From NCBI RefSeq assembly GCF_006542765.1, contig NZ_SKCD01000066.1, positions 124,001 through 188,000 on the forward strand: DNA of 64,000 bases, read 5' to 3'. Below are positions 33,884-41,887 of the stretch, in pieces; position 1 is the stretch's first letter; every line of letters begins with the position of its first letter. This stretch comes from Paenibacillus luteus (GTDB lineage Bacteria; Bacillota; Bacilli; Paenibacillales; Paenibacillaceae). Position numbers and translations under genes: made by a program. The notes beneath the pieces are model-generated. The model was not told the DNA's origin and ran no database searches. It saw only the letters and a list, made by a program, of their open reading frames with translations.

Positions 33884-34804
33884 GTGGCTGTTTATGTGGA
33901 TGTTATGTTTTTGCGAGAGCTTCTCGTGGACGGCGCGATTCTACTAACTTCCGCATGGGCGCGTCATCTTAAACCAAGGCCTTGGCGGGTGTTAGCGGCT
34001 TCTGCTGTCGGAGCTTGTTATGTCGTTTTGATGCTTTTTCCGCAATTATCTTTTTTATTTACGCTAGTTGTAAAGATCGGTATATCGCTGCTTATGGTTT
34101 GGATTGCGTTTGGGTTTGCTTCGATTCAGCATTTTGCAAGGAACATTGCGGCGTTTTATGCGGTTAACTTTGTGGCAGCGGGTGCCGTGCTAGGGCTTTA
34201 TTATTTATTCATGCAAGGATCAGGTGAAGTATGGAGAACGATTAGTTTCGTAAATGGCAGTATGCATGTGGAGCTCAAGATGGGATTGTTTTATTTAATT
34301 GCTGCGTTTTGTATCGGACTGTATATCTACCGTACCGTATTGACGCAAAAAAGAGAACGGGAGCTGGTGCAGACTCATTTAGCAGAAGTGAAGATTACGA
34401 TTGGTGAACGAGTGCAGACCTGTGTTGGTCTAATCGACACCGGGAACCAGCTATATGACCCGCTTACAAGAACGCCAGTTATGGTGATGGAAGCTTCTAT
34501 TTGGCAAGAAGATTTGCCCGAGTCGTGGTTGAATAGCATACGAGATGCACAAGTAGATCGTCTTGTGGCGGGAATGGATGATCAGCCTTACTTCATATGG
34601 CAAGACAGGCTTCGTCTCGTTCCATTCAGAGGGGTCAACCGAGGATCACAGTTCATGCTCGCAATAAAGCCTGATGCGGTTGAGATTACTAGGGAAGGAC
34701 AAGTTTTTGAAACGCGAAAGGTGCTTATCGGGCTTGACGGCGGAAAGCTAACGTCTGATGGGGCATATCGAGCCATTATCCATCCGTCTATGGTACAACA
34801 ATAA
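33884..34804 (+). CDS. spoIIGA: Pro-sigma-E processing peptidase SpoIIGA
   Basis: A protein of about 306 residues: five membrane segments in the first 150 residues, then an aspartic-protease-like domain with LIDTGNQLYDP, the catalytic Asp at about residue 185 (Asp183 in B. subtilis). It cleaves pro-sigma-E at the septum after a signal from the forespore. GTG 33884 is chosen because AGGAAGGTGA lies just upstream and the resulting MAVYVDV aligns with the family N-terminus; GTG 33875 is inside the ribosome site. sigE follows after 37 bp. Confidence 0.92.
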   Translation: MAVYVDVMFLRELLVDGAILLTSAWARHLKPRPWRVLAASAVGACYVVLMLFPQLSFLFTLVVKIGISLLMVWIAFGFASIQHFARNIAAFYAVNFVAAGAVLGLYYLFMQGSGEVWRTISFVNGSMHVELKMGLFYLIAAFCIGLYIYRTVLTQKRERELVQTHLAEVKITIGERVQTCVGLIDTGNQLYDPLTRTPVMVMEASIWQEDLPESWLNSIRDAQVDRLVAGMDDQPYFIWQDRLRLVPFRGVNRGSQFMLAIKPDAVEITREGQVFETRKVLIGLDGGKLTSDGAYRAIIHPSMVQQ

Positions 34805-34841
34805 AAACGTATGCTCATACAAACGAGGAGGGATGGGCCAA

Positions 34842-35564
34842 ATGCTCGTCAAGTACAAATTGATCCTTCAGTTATATTATTATCGTGTCATGTTTTTATT
34901 CGGATTAAAAAGCGAAGAGATTTATTATATCGGTGGCAGTGAAGCGCTTCCACCGCCATTAACACGCGAAGAAGAAGAATATTTGCTGGAAAAGCTGCCT
35001 TCGGGCGATACGGCCATTCGGGCGATGCTGATCGAACGAAACCTACGGCTTGTCGTATATATTGCCCGCAAGTTCGAGAATACCGGCATTCATATTGAAG
35101 ATCTCGTATCGATTGGCGCGATTGGTCTAATCAAGGCGGTCAACACCTTTGATCCGGAGAAAAAGATCAAGCTGGCCACTTATGCCTCGCGTTGTATCGA
35201 AAATGAAATATTGATGTATCTGCGCCGCAATAGCAAAACACGCACCGAGGTATCTTTTGATGAGCCGCTCAACATCGACTGGGACGGCAATGAGCTGCTA
35301 TTGTCCGATGTGCTGGGAACAGAAAATGATACGATCTACCGAAACATCGAGGAGCAAGTGGATCGCAAGCTGCTGCATAAAGCGCTCGATAAGCTGTCTG
35401 AACGTGAGCGGATCATTATGGAGCTGCGCTTTGGTTTAGCTGATGGGGAAGAGAAAACGCAAAAGGATGTTGCAGACCTGCTTGGCATTTCCCAGTCCTA
35501 TATTTCAAGGCTCGAGAAGCGGATTATCAAAAGACTTCGCAAAGAATTTAATAAAATGGTCTAG
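34842..35564 (+). CDS. sigE: RNA polymerase sigma factor SigE (mother cell, early)
   Basis: A protein of 240 residues (239 in B. subtilis). A basic amphipathic pro-sequence is followed by EEIYYIGGSEALPPPL, the region where SpoIIGA cuts. Region 2 (NLRLVVYIARKFENTGIHIEDL, FDPEKKIKLATYASRCIENEI) and region 4 (KTQKDVADLLGISQSYISRLEKR) are intact. GAGGAGGGA at 34825-34833 fixes this ATG. It makes the spoIIG operon with spoIIGA. Confidence 0.96.
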   Translation: MLVKYKLILQLYYYRVMFLFGLKSEEIYYIGGSEALPPPLTREEEEYLLEKLPSGDTAIRAMLIERNLRLVVYIARKFENTGIHIEDLVSIGAIGLIKAVNTFDPEKKIKLATYASRCIENEILMYLRRNSKTRTEVSFDEPLNIDWDGNELLLSDVLGTENDTIYRNIEEQVDRKLLHKALDKLSERERIIMELRFGLADGEEKTQKDVADLLGISQSYISRLEKRIIKRLRKEFNKMV

Positions 35565-35579
35565 AGGCCGCGTCCTGCC

Positions 35580-35613
35580 TGCGGTTGTCGAATGATGTCA
35601 CAATAGGAATAAA
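35580..35613 (+). promoter_or_regulatory. Promoter-like block before sigG, shared with divIVA
   Basis: CTGCGGTTGTCGAA begins at 35579, then five variable bases and TCACAA; the same layout recurs at 40878. It contains TTGTCGAA, a Spo0A-box-like octamer, which may also act as a weak -35 (TTGTCG), with AATAAA at 17 bases. Confidence 0.4.
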
Positions 35614-35668
35614 AAGGCCGCCTGAGGAGATAATGTACAGTAATGTTTCTCCTTGGGAGGTAATCACG

Positions 35669-36451
35669 TTGACCCGAAATAAAGTCGAGATCTGTGGAGT
35701 GGATACCGCGAAACTGCCTGTCCTAAATAATGTCGAGATGAGAGAATTGTTTACGGCATTGCAAACCCGCAACGAGTGGGCAGCAAGAGAGAAATTAGTA
35801 AACGGCAACCTGCGGCTGGTACTTAGCGTTATTCAAAGGTTTAACAATAGGGGAGAGTTTGTGGACGACCTGTTCCAAGTCGGCTGCATCGGACTTATGA
35901 AGGCGATCGATAATTTTGACCTTAGCCAAAATGTCAAGTTTTCCACCTATGCCGTACCGATGATTATCGGAGAAATACGCCGTTACTTGCGAGATAACAA
36001 TCCGATCCGCGTCTCGCGCAGCTTGAGAGACATCGCTTATAAGGCGCTCCAGGTAAGGGATAGCTTAACGAACAGGAATTCACGCGAGCCGACGATTTTT
36101 GAAATATCGGAGGCATTGAACGTTCCGAAGGAAGATGTTGTTTTTGCACTGGATGCCATTCAGGACCCAGTTTCCTTATTCGAACCCATCTATCATGATG
36201 GTGGTGACCCCATCTATGTCATGGATCAAATTAGTGATGAGCGTAATAAGGATGTCTCCTGGATTGAGGAGATTGCCCTTCGGGAAGCGATGCATAAGCT
36301 GAACGACCGGGAAAAAATGATTTTGTCGATGCGCTTCTTTGAAGGCAAGACGCAAATGGAGGTCGCCGATGAAATCGGGATCTCACAAGCACAAGTTTCA
36401 CGTCTGGAGAAGTCAGCTATTCAGCAAATGCAAAAGCATGTAAAATCGTAA
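35669..36451 (+). CDS. sigG: RNA polymerase sigma factor SigG (late forespore)
   Basis: A protein of 260 residues, exactly the B. subtilis length, starting at TTG behind GGGAGGTAA. Nearly family-identical blocks: KVEICGVDTAKLPVL, AREKLVNGNLRLVLSVIQR, QVGCIGLMKAIDNFDL, RVSRSLRDIAYKALQVR and KTQMEVADEIGISQAQVSRL. The frame opens further upstream (35585), but those residues are not family-like and lie before the ribosome site. It directs late forespore genes after engulfment. Confidence 0.96.
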   Translation: MTRNKVEICGVDTAKLPVLNNVEMRELFTALQTRNEWAAREKLVNGNLRLVLSVIQRFNNRGEFVDDLFQVGCIGLMKAIDNFDLSQNVKFSTYAVPMIIGEIRRYLRDNNPIRVSRSLRDIAYKALQVRDSLTNRNSREPTIFEISEALNVPKEDVVFALDAIQDPVSLFEPIYHDGGDPIYVMDQISDERNKDVSWIEEIALREAMHKLNDREKMILSMRFFEGKTQMEVADEIGISQAQVSRLEKSAIQQMQKHVKS

Positions 36452-36479
36452 AAAACGGTGCCGCGAGGCACCGTTTTTT
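36450..36479 (+). terminator. Terminator after sigG
   Basis: AAAAAACGGTGCC pairs with GGCACCGTTTTTT around GCGA. Symmetric, so it also ends the convergent DUF3995-like gene. Confidence 0.9.
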
Positions 36480-36506
36480 GTGTGTGAAAAAGCATATGCG
36501 GACGGC

Positions 36507-36803
36507 TTAAGTAATCAGCATAAGCCAGACGGTTAAGCAGGAAAGGAACAGGCACAGAGGTGAATAAACGAAGGTATCCATGCGGGCAAAAGGGGTTTTG
36601 CGAATGCGCTTGAAAAGGCCGACCGTATTAAATTCGCCAACTGATCGAATTAAAAAAACAACAGCAAGCGTCCACCCGCCAAAGTTGGCGAGCCATGAAG
36701 GCACCATTCGTGGAATGACCTCGACATGCATGAGGAGAATCAGGACTGCAGCCCAGAAAACCAAGATTACCGCTCCAATGCCATACGCTAGCAGCAAAGG
36801 CAT
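36507..36803 (-). CDS. DUF3995-like small membrane protein
   Basis: A protein of 98 residues with three to four hydrophobic segments. The LIRSVGEFNTVGLFKRI...FARMDTFVYSPLCLFL region matches the C-terminal half of DUF3995; the family's N-terminal part is absent, so it is shorter than usual. GGAGGGG, six bases before this ATG, argues that it is still translated. It directly follows the decayed tetR-like gene (TAATG junction), which probably regulated it. Function unknown. Confidence 0.65.
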   Translation of the reverse strand: MPLLLAYGIGAVILVFWAAVLILLMHVEVIPRMVPSWLANFGGWTLAVVFLIRSVGEFNTVGLFKRIRKTPFARMDTFVYSPLCLFLSCLTVWLMLIT

Positions 36804-36823
36804 ATCAAACCCCTCCAGTATCA

Positions 36824-37271
36824 TTATTCAGGCTTTCCGATAAACGAGAGGATTTGTACGATCTGTTTTTCAGTTTCTTGAACGCTCCTTGCTTTATGCT
36901 TATTGCGTTCATGCCAACCCAAATAATAATGGTACACAAAATCTGAGATCGATAATGCCCTCTCCAGACTGAAGCCGCAATCCACAAGCAAGCCGCTGCT
37001 GTTCGATGGTTGATAAAAGGTCCTCGTATTTGCTCTCCGTCGCCCCAAGCTTGCGGAGATGGTACACAAAATCCTTCGTGTCAACAGAGCTGAACATCAG
37101 TTTCAGTAATTGGCGAATCTTCTCTGGCGGCTTCACAGCATGGTGCATTTCGATATGGGCGATAATCGACGCCGTTGCAAGCTCTTGCCAATGCTCTGTG
37201 ATGCGGTTAATTAATAAGGGGCGGTTTTTGAAATACCAGATGCCGTACATAAAATGTAGCAAATGCCTCAT
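36824..37271 (-). pseudogene. Decayed TetR-type regulator (N-terminus missing, frameshift)
   Basis: Two overlapping frames join into one TetR-like ligand domain: the first gives WYFKNRPLLINRITEHWQELA and DTKDFVYHLRKLGATESKYEDLLSTIE; the second gives LLVDCGFSLERALSISDFVYHYYLGWHERN and ends KQIVQILSFIGKPE. The frame changes near 36985-37005. Only the last residues of the DNA-binding domain (the FKNR helix start) remain and nothing upstream restores it. With no helix-turn-helix and a frameshift it should be non-functional as a repressor. Its stop overlaps the DUF3995-like gene. Confidence 0.7.
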
Positions 37272-37328
37272 ATAGTTATAGGAGAAGTTAAAAGGACGAT
37301 CACTCTACGTGAAAAGCGGTGAACGGTG

Positions 37329-37610
37329 ATGAAAATATCTGATTTTCAGACGAAGGATGTCATTAATATTGTGGACGGGAAGAAGCTCGGTCAAATCTCG
37401 GATTTGGAGCTGGATTTAAGACAAGGGCGTATTGATTCAATTGTCGTGCCACAGTTTACTAAGTTTTTGGGGATGTTTGGAGGAGGAGGGACGGAGGTTG
37501 TTATTCCTTGGCGAAACATTGTGAAGATTGGTGCGGACGTTGTGCTGGTGCGAATGGATGATACGAAGCAGCTCCGTGCCGAAGAGGATGATTTGCACGC
37601 CCGCTCTTAA
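37329..37610 (+). CDS. ylmC: YlmC/YmxH-family PRC-barrel protein
   Basis: A protein of about 93 residues with a PRC-barrel fold (KISDFQTKDVINIVDGKKLG, DLELDLRQGRIDSIVVP, VVIPWRNIVKIGADVVLV). The family is common in spore formers and lies after sigG in Bacillus, where it belongs to the ylmC-ylmH series; its role is unknown. GTG 37326 also opens the frame; AGCGGTG at 37315-37321 suits ATG 37329. Confidence 0.88.
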   Translation: MKISDFQTKDVINIVDGKKLGQISDLELDLRQGRIDSIVVPQFTKFLGMFGGGGTEVVIPWRNIVKIGADVVLVRMDDTKQLRAEEDDLHARS

Positions 37611-37733
37611 CGCGGTAAACTATTTTTAGATATTAAGGTAGAGACGCTGAACGCTGAGGGAGAAAGGAACGGCAGCTCTTGGCATGACTGGTTAAGCAGC
37701 CAGCTTCTCAAATCTTTGAATAGAGGTGGAACA

Positions 37734-38585
37734 GTGGAAGCTTTCGAACATCTACAATTAGCGAAGGGGCCTTCGCTTTTTTTGTTGCCCAATTGGATGG
37801 TCCGGAATGAACGGCTAACTGTCGGTTTTACGGGCCGGGAAGGCGGCTCAAGCGAAGCACCGTGGTCGAGCTTGAACATGGGTCTTCATGTAGGGGATGA
37901 GGATCATTCGGTCATCGCTAACCGGAGGGCATTAACAGACGCTATAGACTGGCCATTTGACGCGTGGACATGTGCGGAGCAGGTACATGGGAATACCGTG
38001 CATCAAATGATAGAGGAAGACAGGGGACGCGGCAGAGACTCGTTAGGCAGCGTCATAAAGGATTGCGATGCGATAATGACGGATGTTCCCGGCGTGCTGC
38101 TGGCTTCATTTTATGCGGACTGCGTACCGCTTTATTTCTATGATCCCGAGCATGATGCAGTCGCTCTTGCCCATGCAGGCTGGAAAGGGACGGTGCAGGA
38201 GATTGCCGCAGTGACGATTCATGCGATGGAAGCCGCGTATGGAACTAATCCTAAGGTCCTTCTTGCAGCGATAGGGCCATCAATTGGTAGTTGCTGTTAT
38301 GAGGTTGATGGTCCCGTGATCAATCAGGTACAGCAGCTGCTGCAAGGGCTTGGCGTTAAAACGGAAACCGCTGAAACGATGTTGAAGTTGTCTGGAGATG
38401 GAAAAGCGAACTTGCACTTGAAAGAAATAAACCGACAGATTATGATAAAAGCAGGAATTTTGCCGATCCATATCGAATTAACAGAGTGGTGCACCGGATG
38501 CAGACGAGATTTGTTTTTTTCTCATCGCAAAGAAGGTGGCCTAACCGGCCGGATGGCCAGTTGGATCGGCATTCGGGAGAGGTGA
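37734..38585 (+). CDS. pgeF: PgeF/YfiH-family peptidoglycan editing factor (laccase domain)
   Basis: A protein of about 283 residues with the metal-binding motifs of DUF152: SSLNMGLHVGDED, CAEQVHGNTVH, SFYADCVPLYF, ALAHAGWKG and GPSIGSCCYEV. Members have been described as purine nucleoside enzymes and, in E. coli, as removing wrong amino acids from cell-wall precursors. AGAGGTGG at 37722-37729 supports the GTG start. ylmE begins three bases after it, so the pair is coupled, as in B. subtilis ylmD-ylmE. Confidence 0.9.
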   Translation: MEAFEHLQLAKGPSLFLLPNWMVRNERLTVGFTGREGGSSEAPWSSLNMGLHVGDEDHSVIANRRALTDAIDWPFDAWTCAEQVHGNTVHQMIEEDRGRGRDSLGSVIKDCDAIMTDVPGVLLASFYADCVPLYFYDPEHDAVALAHAGWKGTVQEIAAVTIHAMEAAYGTNPKVLLAAIGPSIGSCCYEVDGPVINQVQQLLQGLGVKTETAETMLKLSGDGKANLHLKEINRQIMIKAGILPIHIELTEWCTGCRRDLFFSHRKEGGLTGRMASWIGIRER

Positions 38586-38588
38586 AGC

Positions 38589-39308
38589 ATGTCATCTGCA
38601 TTTGAGGATAGAAGAGCGCTCGTAGAAGAGCGGATTAGACAAGCTTGTGAGCGTTCAGGACGCAGCAGGGACGAGGTTCAAATTATTGCAGTGACCAAAT
38701 ATGTGTCTTTGGACACAACCAAGGAAGCGCTTGGACATGGCTATCGCCATTTAGGCGAGAACCGCTGGCAGGATGCACAGGTCAAATGGGAAGCCATTAG
38801 CAGCAATCCTATCGGGGAGCCTGACGATCAACCCATCTGGCATTTCATTGGTTCATTGCAAACGAATAAAGTGAAGGACGTCATTGGGAAGTTTACATAC
38901 ATGCATTCGTTGGACAGGCTATCGCTTGCCGAAGCCATCGACAAGAAGGCCTCTCAGCTTGGTATTATCGTTCCTTGCTTTATTCAAGTTAACGTATCGG
39001 GCGAGGATTCGAAGCAAGGTCTGGAGCCAGAGGACCTGCTTCCGTTTGTGGAACAGCTGAAGCGGTTTCAGTCGATCAAGCCAATTGGCTTAATGACTAT
39101 GGCGCCTTATGAAGCCGAACCAGAGCAAACAAGGCCCGTGTTTCGAGCATTGCGTGAATGGCGTGATGAGCTTCAGCGGCAATCGAACCATACAAGCACG
39201 ATCACTCATTTATCTATGGGGATGTCGAATGATTTTGAAGTCGCGATTGAAGAAGGAGCCACTTGGATTCGTCTTGGCACGATACTAGTTGGGAAAGAGG
39301 AGGAATAA
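38589..39308 (+). CDS. ylmE: YggS/YlmE-family pyridoxal phosphate homeostasis protein
   Basis: A protein of 239 residues, single-domain PLP-binding barrel. The PLP Lys lies in IIAVTKYVSLDT near residue 35; GENRWQDA, HFIGSLQTNKVKD, QVNVSGEDSKQG and LSMGMSNDFEVAIEEGATWIRLG are diagnostic. It controls free PLP and amino-acid balance and has no known catalysis. GGGAGAGGTGA precedes the ATG. Confidence 0.92.
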   Translation: MSSAFEDRRALVEERIRQACERSGRSRDEVQIIAVTKYVSLDTTKEALGHGYRHLGENRWQDAQVKWEAISSNPIGEPDDQPIWHFIGSLQTNKVKDVIGKFTYMHSLDRLSLAEAIDKKASQLGIIVPCFIQVNVSGEDSKQGLEPEDLLPFVEQLKRFQSIKPIGLMTMAPYEAEPEQTRPVFRALREWRDELQRQSNHTSTITHLSMGMSNDFEVAIEEGATWIRLGTILVGKEEE

Positions 39309-39311
39309 AGG

Positions 39312-39761
39312 ATGAGTGTCATGAACCGATTTATGAGCTTTCTTGGTCTGCAGGACGAAGAAGAAGTTGTAGAGAGAGAACGAGTTGTACAGAATGAAGA
39401 ACAAGAAGCTGAAACCACACCGTTCGAAGCACGTAAGACTACAAAGAGCAATAACGTCGTCAGCATCCATTCGCAGAAAAATGTACGAGTTGTGCTTAGT
39501 GAGCCCCGTTCGTATGACGAAGCGCAAGAAATTGCCGATCATCTGCGCTCGCGTCGTGCCGTCATCGTTAATCTCCAGCGCGTCCGGAGCGATCTCGCCG
39601 TTCGCATTGTTGATTTCCTGAGCGGTACAGTGTACGCTTTAAGCGGGAGCATCTCTAAGCTTGGTCCTAATATTTTTCTTTGCACGCCGGATTCAGTGGA
39701 AATTCAAGGCGCTATAACGGAAATGCTGGCGGAGGAGAACGACTACAACAAAATGAGGTGA
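39312..39761 (+). CDS. sepF: Cell division protein SepF
   Basis: A protein of 149 residues: N-terminal membrane-binding helix (MSVMNRFMSFLGLQ), an acidic linker, then the alpha/beta core (VVLSEPRSYDEAQEIADHL, RRAVIVNLQRV, RIVDFLSGTVYALSG). SepF polymerizes into rings, bundles FtsZ and can anchor it in parallel to FtsA. It starts three bases after ylmE. Confidence 0.93.
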   Translation: MSVMNRFMSFLGLQDEEEVVERERVVQNEEQEAETTPFEARKTTKSNNVVSIHSQKNVRVVLSEPRSYDEAQEIADHLRSRRAVIVNLQRVRSDLAVRIVDFLSGTVYALSGSISKLGPNIFLCTPDSVEIQGAITEMLAEENDYNKMR

Positions 39762-39768
39762 CCTTGAG

Positions 39769-40041
39769 TTGTTTAATAGTGTGGGAGATGTCATTGGTAC
39801 ACTGCAAAGTATTTACAGCTTTATGATTATTGGTTACGTGCTGCTGTCTTGGCTGCCAAATGCCCGTGAAAGCTTTATTGGCGTTTTTCTAGGCAAAATG
39901 GTCGAGCCGTATCTCGGGATTTTCAGAAGGTTTATTCCACCGATTGGCGGAATGCTTGATCTGTCCCCGATTATCGCACTATTCGCTTTGCGTTTCGTGG
40001 CGATGGGTCTGATTGCGGTTATTGAATTTTTGATCCCGTAA
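39769..40041 (+). CDS. ylmG: YggT-family membrane protein
   Basis: A protein of 90 residues with two hydrophobic hairpin segments and the family core YVLLSWLPNARES, EPYLGIFRRFIPPIGGMLDLSPIIA. YggT proteins affect cation or membrane organization; the precise role is open. The start is TTG, with AGGTGA at 39757-39762. Confidence 0.9.
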   Translation: MFNSVGDVIGTLQSIYSFMIIGYVLLSWLPNARESFIGVFLGKMVEPYLGIFRRFIPPIGGMLDLSPIIALFALRFVAMGLIAVIEFLIP

Positions 40042-40076
40042 TGGAATGTCTGATTTAAATAAAGGAATGAGATCGT

Positions 40077-40859
40077 ATGAAACAAGGTATATATGATCAT
40101 TTTCACCCCGATGAGAAGCCTTTCGTAGATCGGGCGGAGGAATGGATAGAGCGGTCCGCACAGCAGCATGAGCTGAAGCGGACCGATTTTTTAGACCCGA
40201 GACAAGCGCAAATATTGACGATTCTGGCTAATCGCAATCCGGATGTCAGCATTCGTCTGGATGGCGGTTATGAGCAAGCTGAACGCTGCCGGGCGATCAT
40301 TGGGCCGGAATATCGTCATCTCGATGACGAAACAGCGGGAATCTCCGTTCTTGTGGTAAACTGGCCAGGACAAGCCCAGCTTGAACTGGACCATGGTGAT
40401 TTTTTGGGCGCCTTGCTCGGACTTGGCATTAAGCGTGACCGAATTGGTGACATACATGTTCATGAACATTTTTGCCATATTGTCGTCATGGATGAAATTG
40501 CCGACTACTTAAATATCCATCTAAGGCAGGTCCATCGAATTAGTGTTCTGACGGACGTTATTCCTCTAAATGAGCTTAAGACGGTCGTTCCGAAGCTGGA
40601 GGAGATGAGCTTGTCGGTCGCTTCCATGCGACTGGATGGCATCGCTAGCGATGTATATCGGATCAGCAGGTCCAAAATTGTCGATCCGATCAGGGCTGGC
40701 AGATGCAGAGTCAACTGGAAATCGGAGGAGGACCCTTCGAAGCAGCTTCGCGAGGGCGATGTGGTATCCTTTAAGGGACTTGGCCGGTTTAAAGTACTAG
40801 AGATGGACGGAGTGACAAAAAAAGGCAGAATCCGAGTCAAAGTCGGCAAATTTATTTGA
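40077..40859 (+). CDS. ylmH: YlmH-family S4-domain RNA-binding protein
   Basis: A protein of 260 residues. The C-terminal S4 domain begins near residue 180 (MSLSVASMRLDGIASDVYRISRSK, GDVVSFKGLGRFKV). Upstream are the YlmH features FLDPRQAQIL, RAIIGPEYRHL and GDFLGALLGLGIKRDRIGDI. YlmH is linked to ribosome rescue and cell division gene neighbourhoods in Firmicutes. Confidence 0.92.
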   Translation: MKQGIYDHFHPDEKPFVDRAEEWIERSAQQHELKRTDFLDPRQAQILTILANRNPDVSIRLDGGYEQAERCRAIIGPEYRHLDDETAGISVLVVNWPGQAQLELDHGDFLGALLGLGIKRDRIGDIHVHEHFCHIVVMDEIADYLNIHLRQVHRISVLTDVIPLNELKTVVPKLEEMSLSVASMRLDGIASDVYRISRSKIVDPIRAGRCRVNWKSEEDPSKQLREGDVVSFKGLGRFKVLEMDGVTKKGRIRVKVGKFI

Positions 40860-40877
40860 GCGAATGCAGGAATTTCA

Positions 40878-40912
40878 CTGCGGTTGTCGAAAATGTTCAC
40901 AACAAATAGTAT
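40878..40912 (+). promoter_or_regulatory. Promoter-like block before divIVA
   Basis: CTGCGGTTGTCGAA, five variable bases, then TCACAA, as before sigG. Taken as sigma-A elements, TTGTCG (40884) and TAGTAT (40907) have a 17-base spacer. TTGTCGAA also resembles a Spo0A box. Confidence 0.5.
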
Positions 40913-40954
40913 TTCCCGTTGCCAGAGTCACAAATACCATGAGGAGGTGCGCCA

Positions 40955-41455
40955 ATGCCGTTATCACCATTGGACATACATAACAAAGAATTCGGCCGGA
41001 GACTGCGCGGCTATGACGAGGATGAAGTCAATGAATTTCTCGATCAAGTAATTAAAGACTACGAATCGCTCATTCGTGAAAATAAAGAGATGCAAAATCA
41101 AGTGCTTGGCCTGCAAGAGAGATTGAATCATTTTACAAATATCGAAGAAACGCTTAGCAAAACGATCATCGTCGCGCAGGAAGCTGCCGATGAGGTGAGA
41201 AGCAATGCGAAGAAGGAAGCACAGCTGATCATTAAAGAGTCAGAGAAAAATGCTGACCGTATTATTAATGATTCACTGGCGAAATCTCGCAAGGTATCGC
41301 TTGAGGTGGAAGAGCTTAAGAAGCAAGCATCGGTCTATCGGGCACGTTTCCGTACACTAGTTGAGGCGCAGCTTGAACTGTTAACGGTAGACGGCTGGGA
41401 TACATTGGAGCCGCAAGCTTCCAGATCCTCTGAGCATGAGCTGACTAGAGGCTAA
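40955..41455 (+). CDS. divIVA: Cell-pole/division-site protein DivIVA
   Basis: A protein of 166 residues: N-terminal membrane-binding domain (PLSPLDIHNKEFGRRLRGYDE), followed by parallel coiled coils (residues 30-140). It binds curved membranes at septa and poles and positions the Min system and, in spore formers, chromosome origins. GAGGAGGTG at 40940-40948 precedes the ATG. Confidence 0.94.
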   Translation: MPLSPLDIHNKEFGRRLRGYDEDEVNEFLDQVIKDYESLIRENKEMQNQVLGLQERLNHFTNIEETLSKTIIVAQEAADEVRSNAKKEAQLIIKESEKNADRIINDSLAKSRKVSLEVEELKKQASVYRARFRTLVEAQLELLTVDGWDTLEPQASRSSEHELTRG

Positions 41456-41481
41456 TGTTTTAGATTTAGGCGAAATGCCAT

Positions 41482-41511
41482 TTGACATTTGGCCTGTCGG
41501 TAAGCTATAAC
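41482..41511 (+). promoter_or_regulatory. Sigma-A promoter of the ileS T-box transcript
   Basis: TTGACA at 41482-41487 and TATAAC at 41506-41511 are 18 bases apart, 20-30 bases before the leader. Confidence 0.7.
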
Positions 41512-41529
41512 TAGGATAATGAATTGATA

Positions 41530-41865
41530 ATCCAAACTTCGTTGATGAGAACAAGTACGCTTTACGTTCACTCCAAAGAGAGCCGGCGGCAGCTGAAAGC
41601 CCGGTGTGTGAGCCATTGCGGAATATCCTCTCTGAGAAGCAGCGCCGAACCTGCAATTGCACCAATAAGCGTTGACGGCCGTCCCCCGTTACAGGGAACG
41701 CGAACGAATCGTTCGCGACTAAGGTGCCGCATGAAGCACAGCTCGGCTTGAGCTGCCTGCCTTCGGCTTCAAGCTTACTTTGTATAGCTGAAGCATGTGC
41801 GGAACAAGGGTGGTAACGCGACTAAGCCTCGTCCCTTCTCATAGGGATGAGGCTTTATTTTTGTT
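41530..41865 (+). promoter_or_regulatory. T-box leader of ileS
   Basis: The leader begins with a GTTGATGAGAACAAGTACG box typical of stem I, has an AGAGAG/CTCTCT pairing, and ATC in GGAATATCCTCTC as likely specifier codon (isoleucine). The T-box AAGGGTGGTAACGCG is at 41806-41820, followed by the terminator AAGCCTCGTCCCT with AGGGATGAGGCTT (41824-41855) and T. Uncharged tRNA-Ile should prevent termination. The middle (41690-41780) holds extra hairpins. Confidence 0.9.
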
Positions 41866-41887
41866 TTTAACATAGGAGGCTGAAATG

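Noticed and set aside
36805..36987. A 60-codon minus-strand frame beside the tetR remnant
   Set aside because: It runs in the wrong frame through the tetR ligand-domain coding text.
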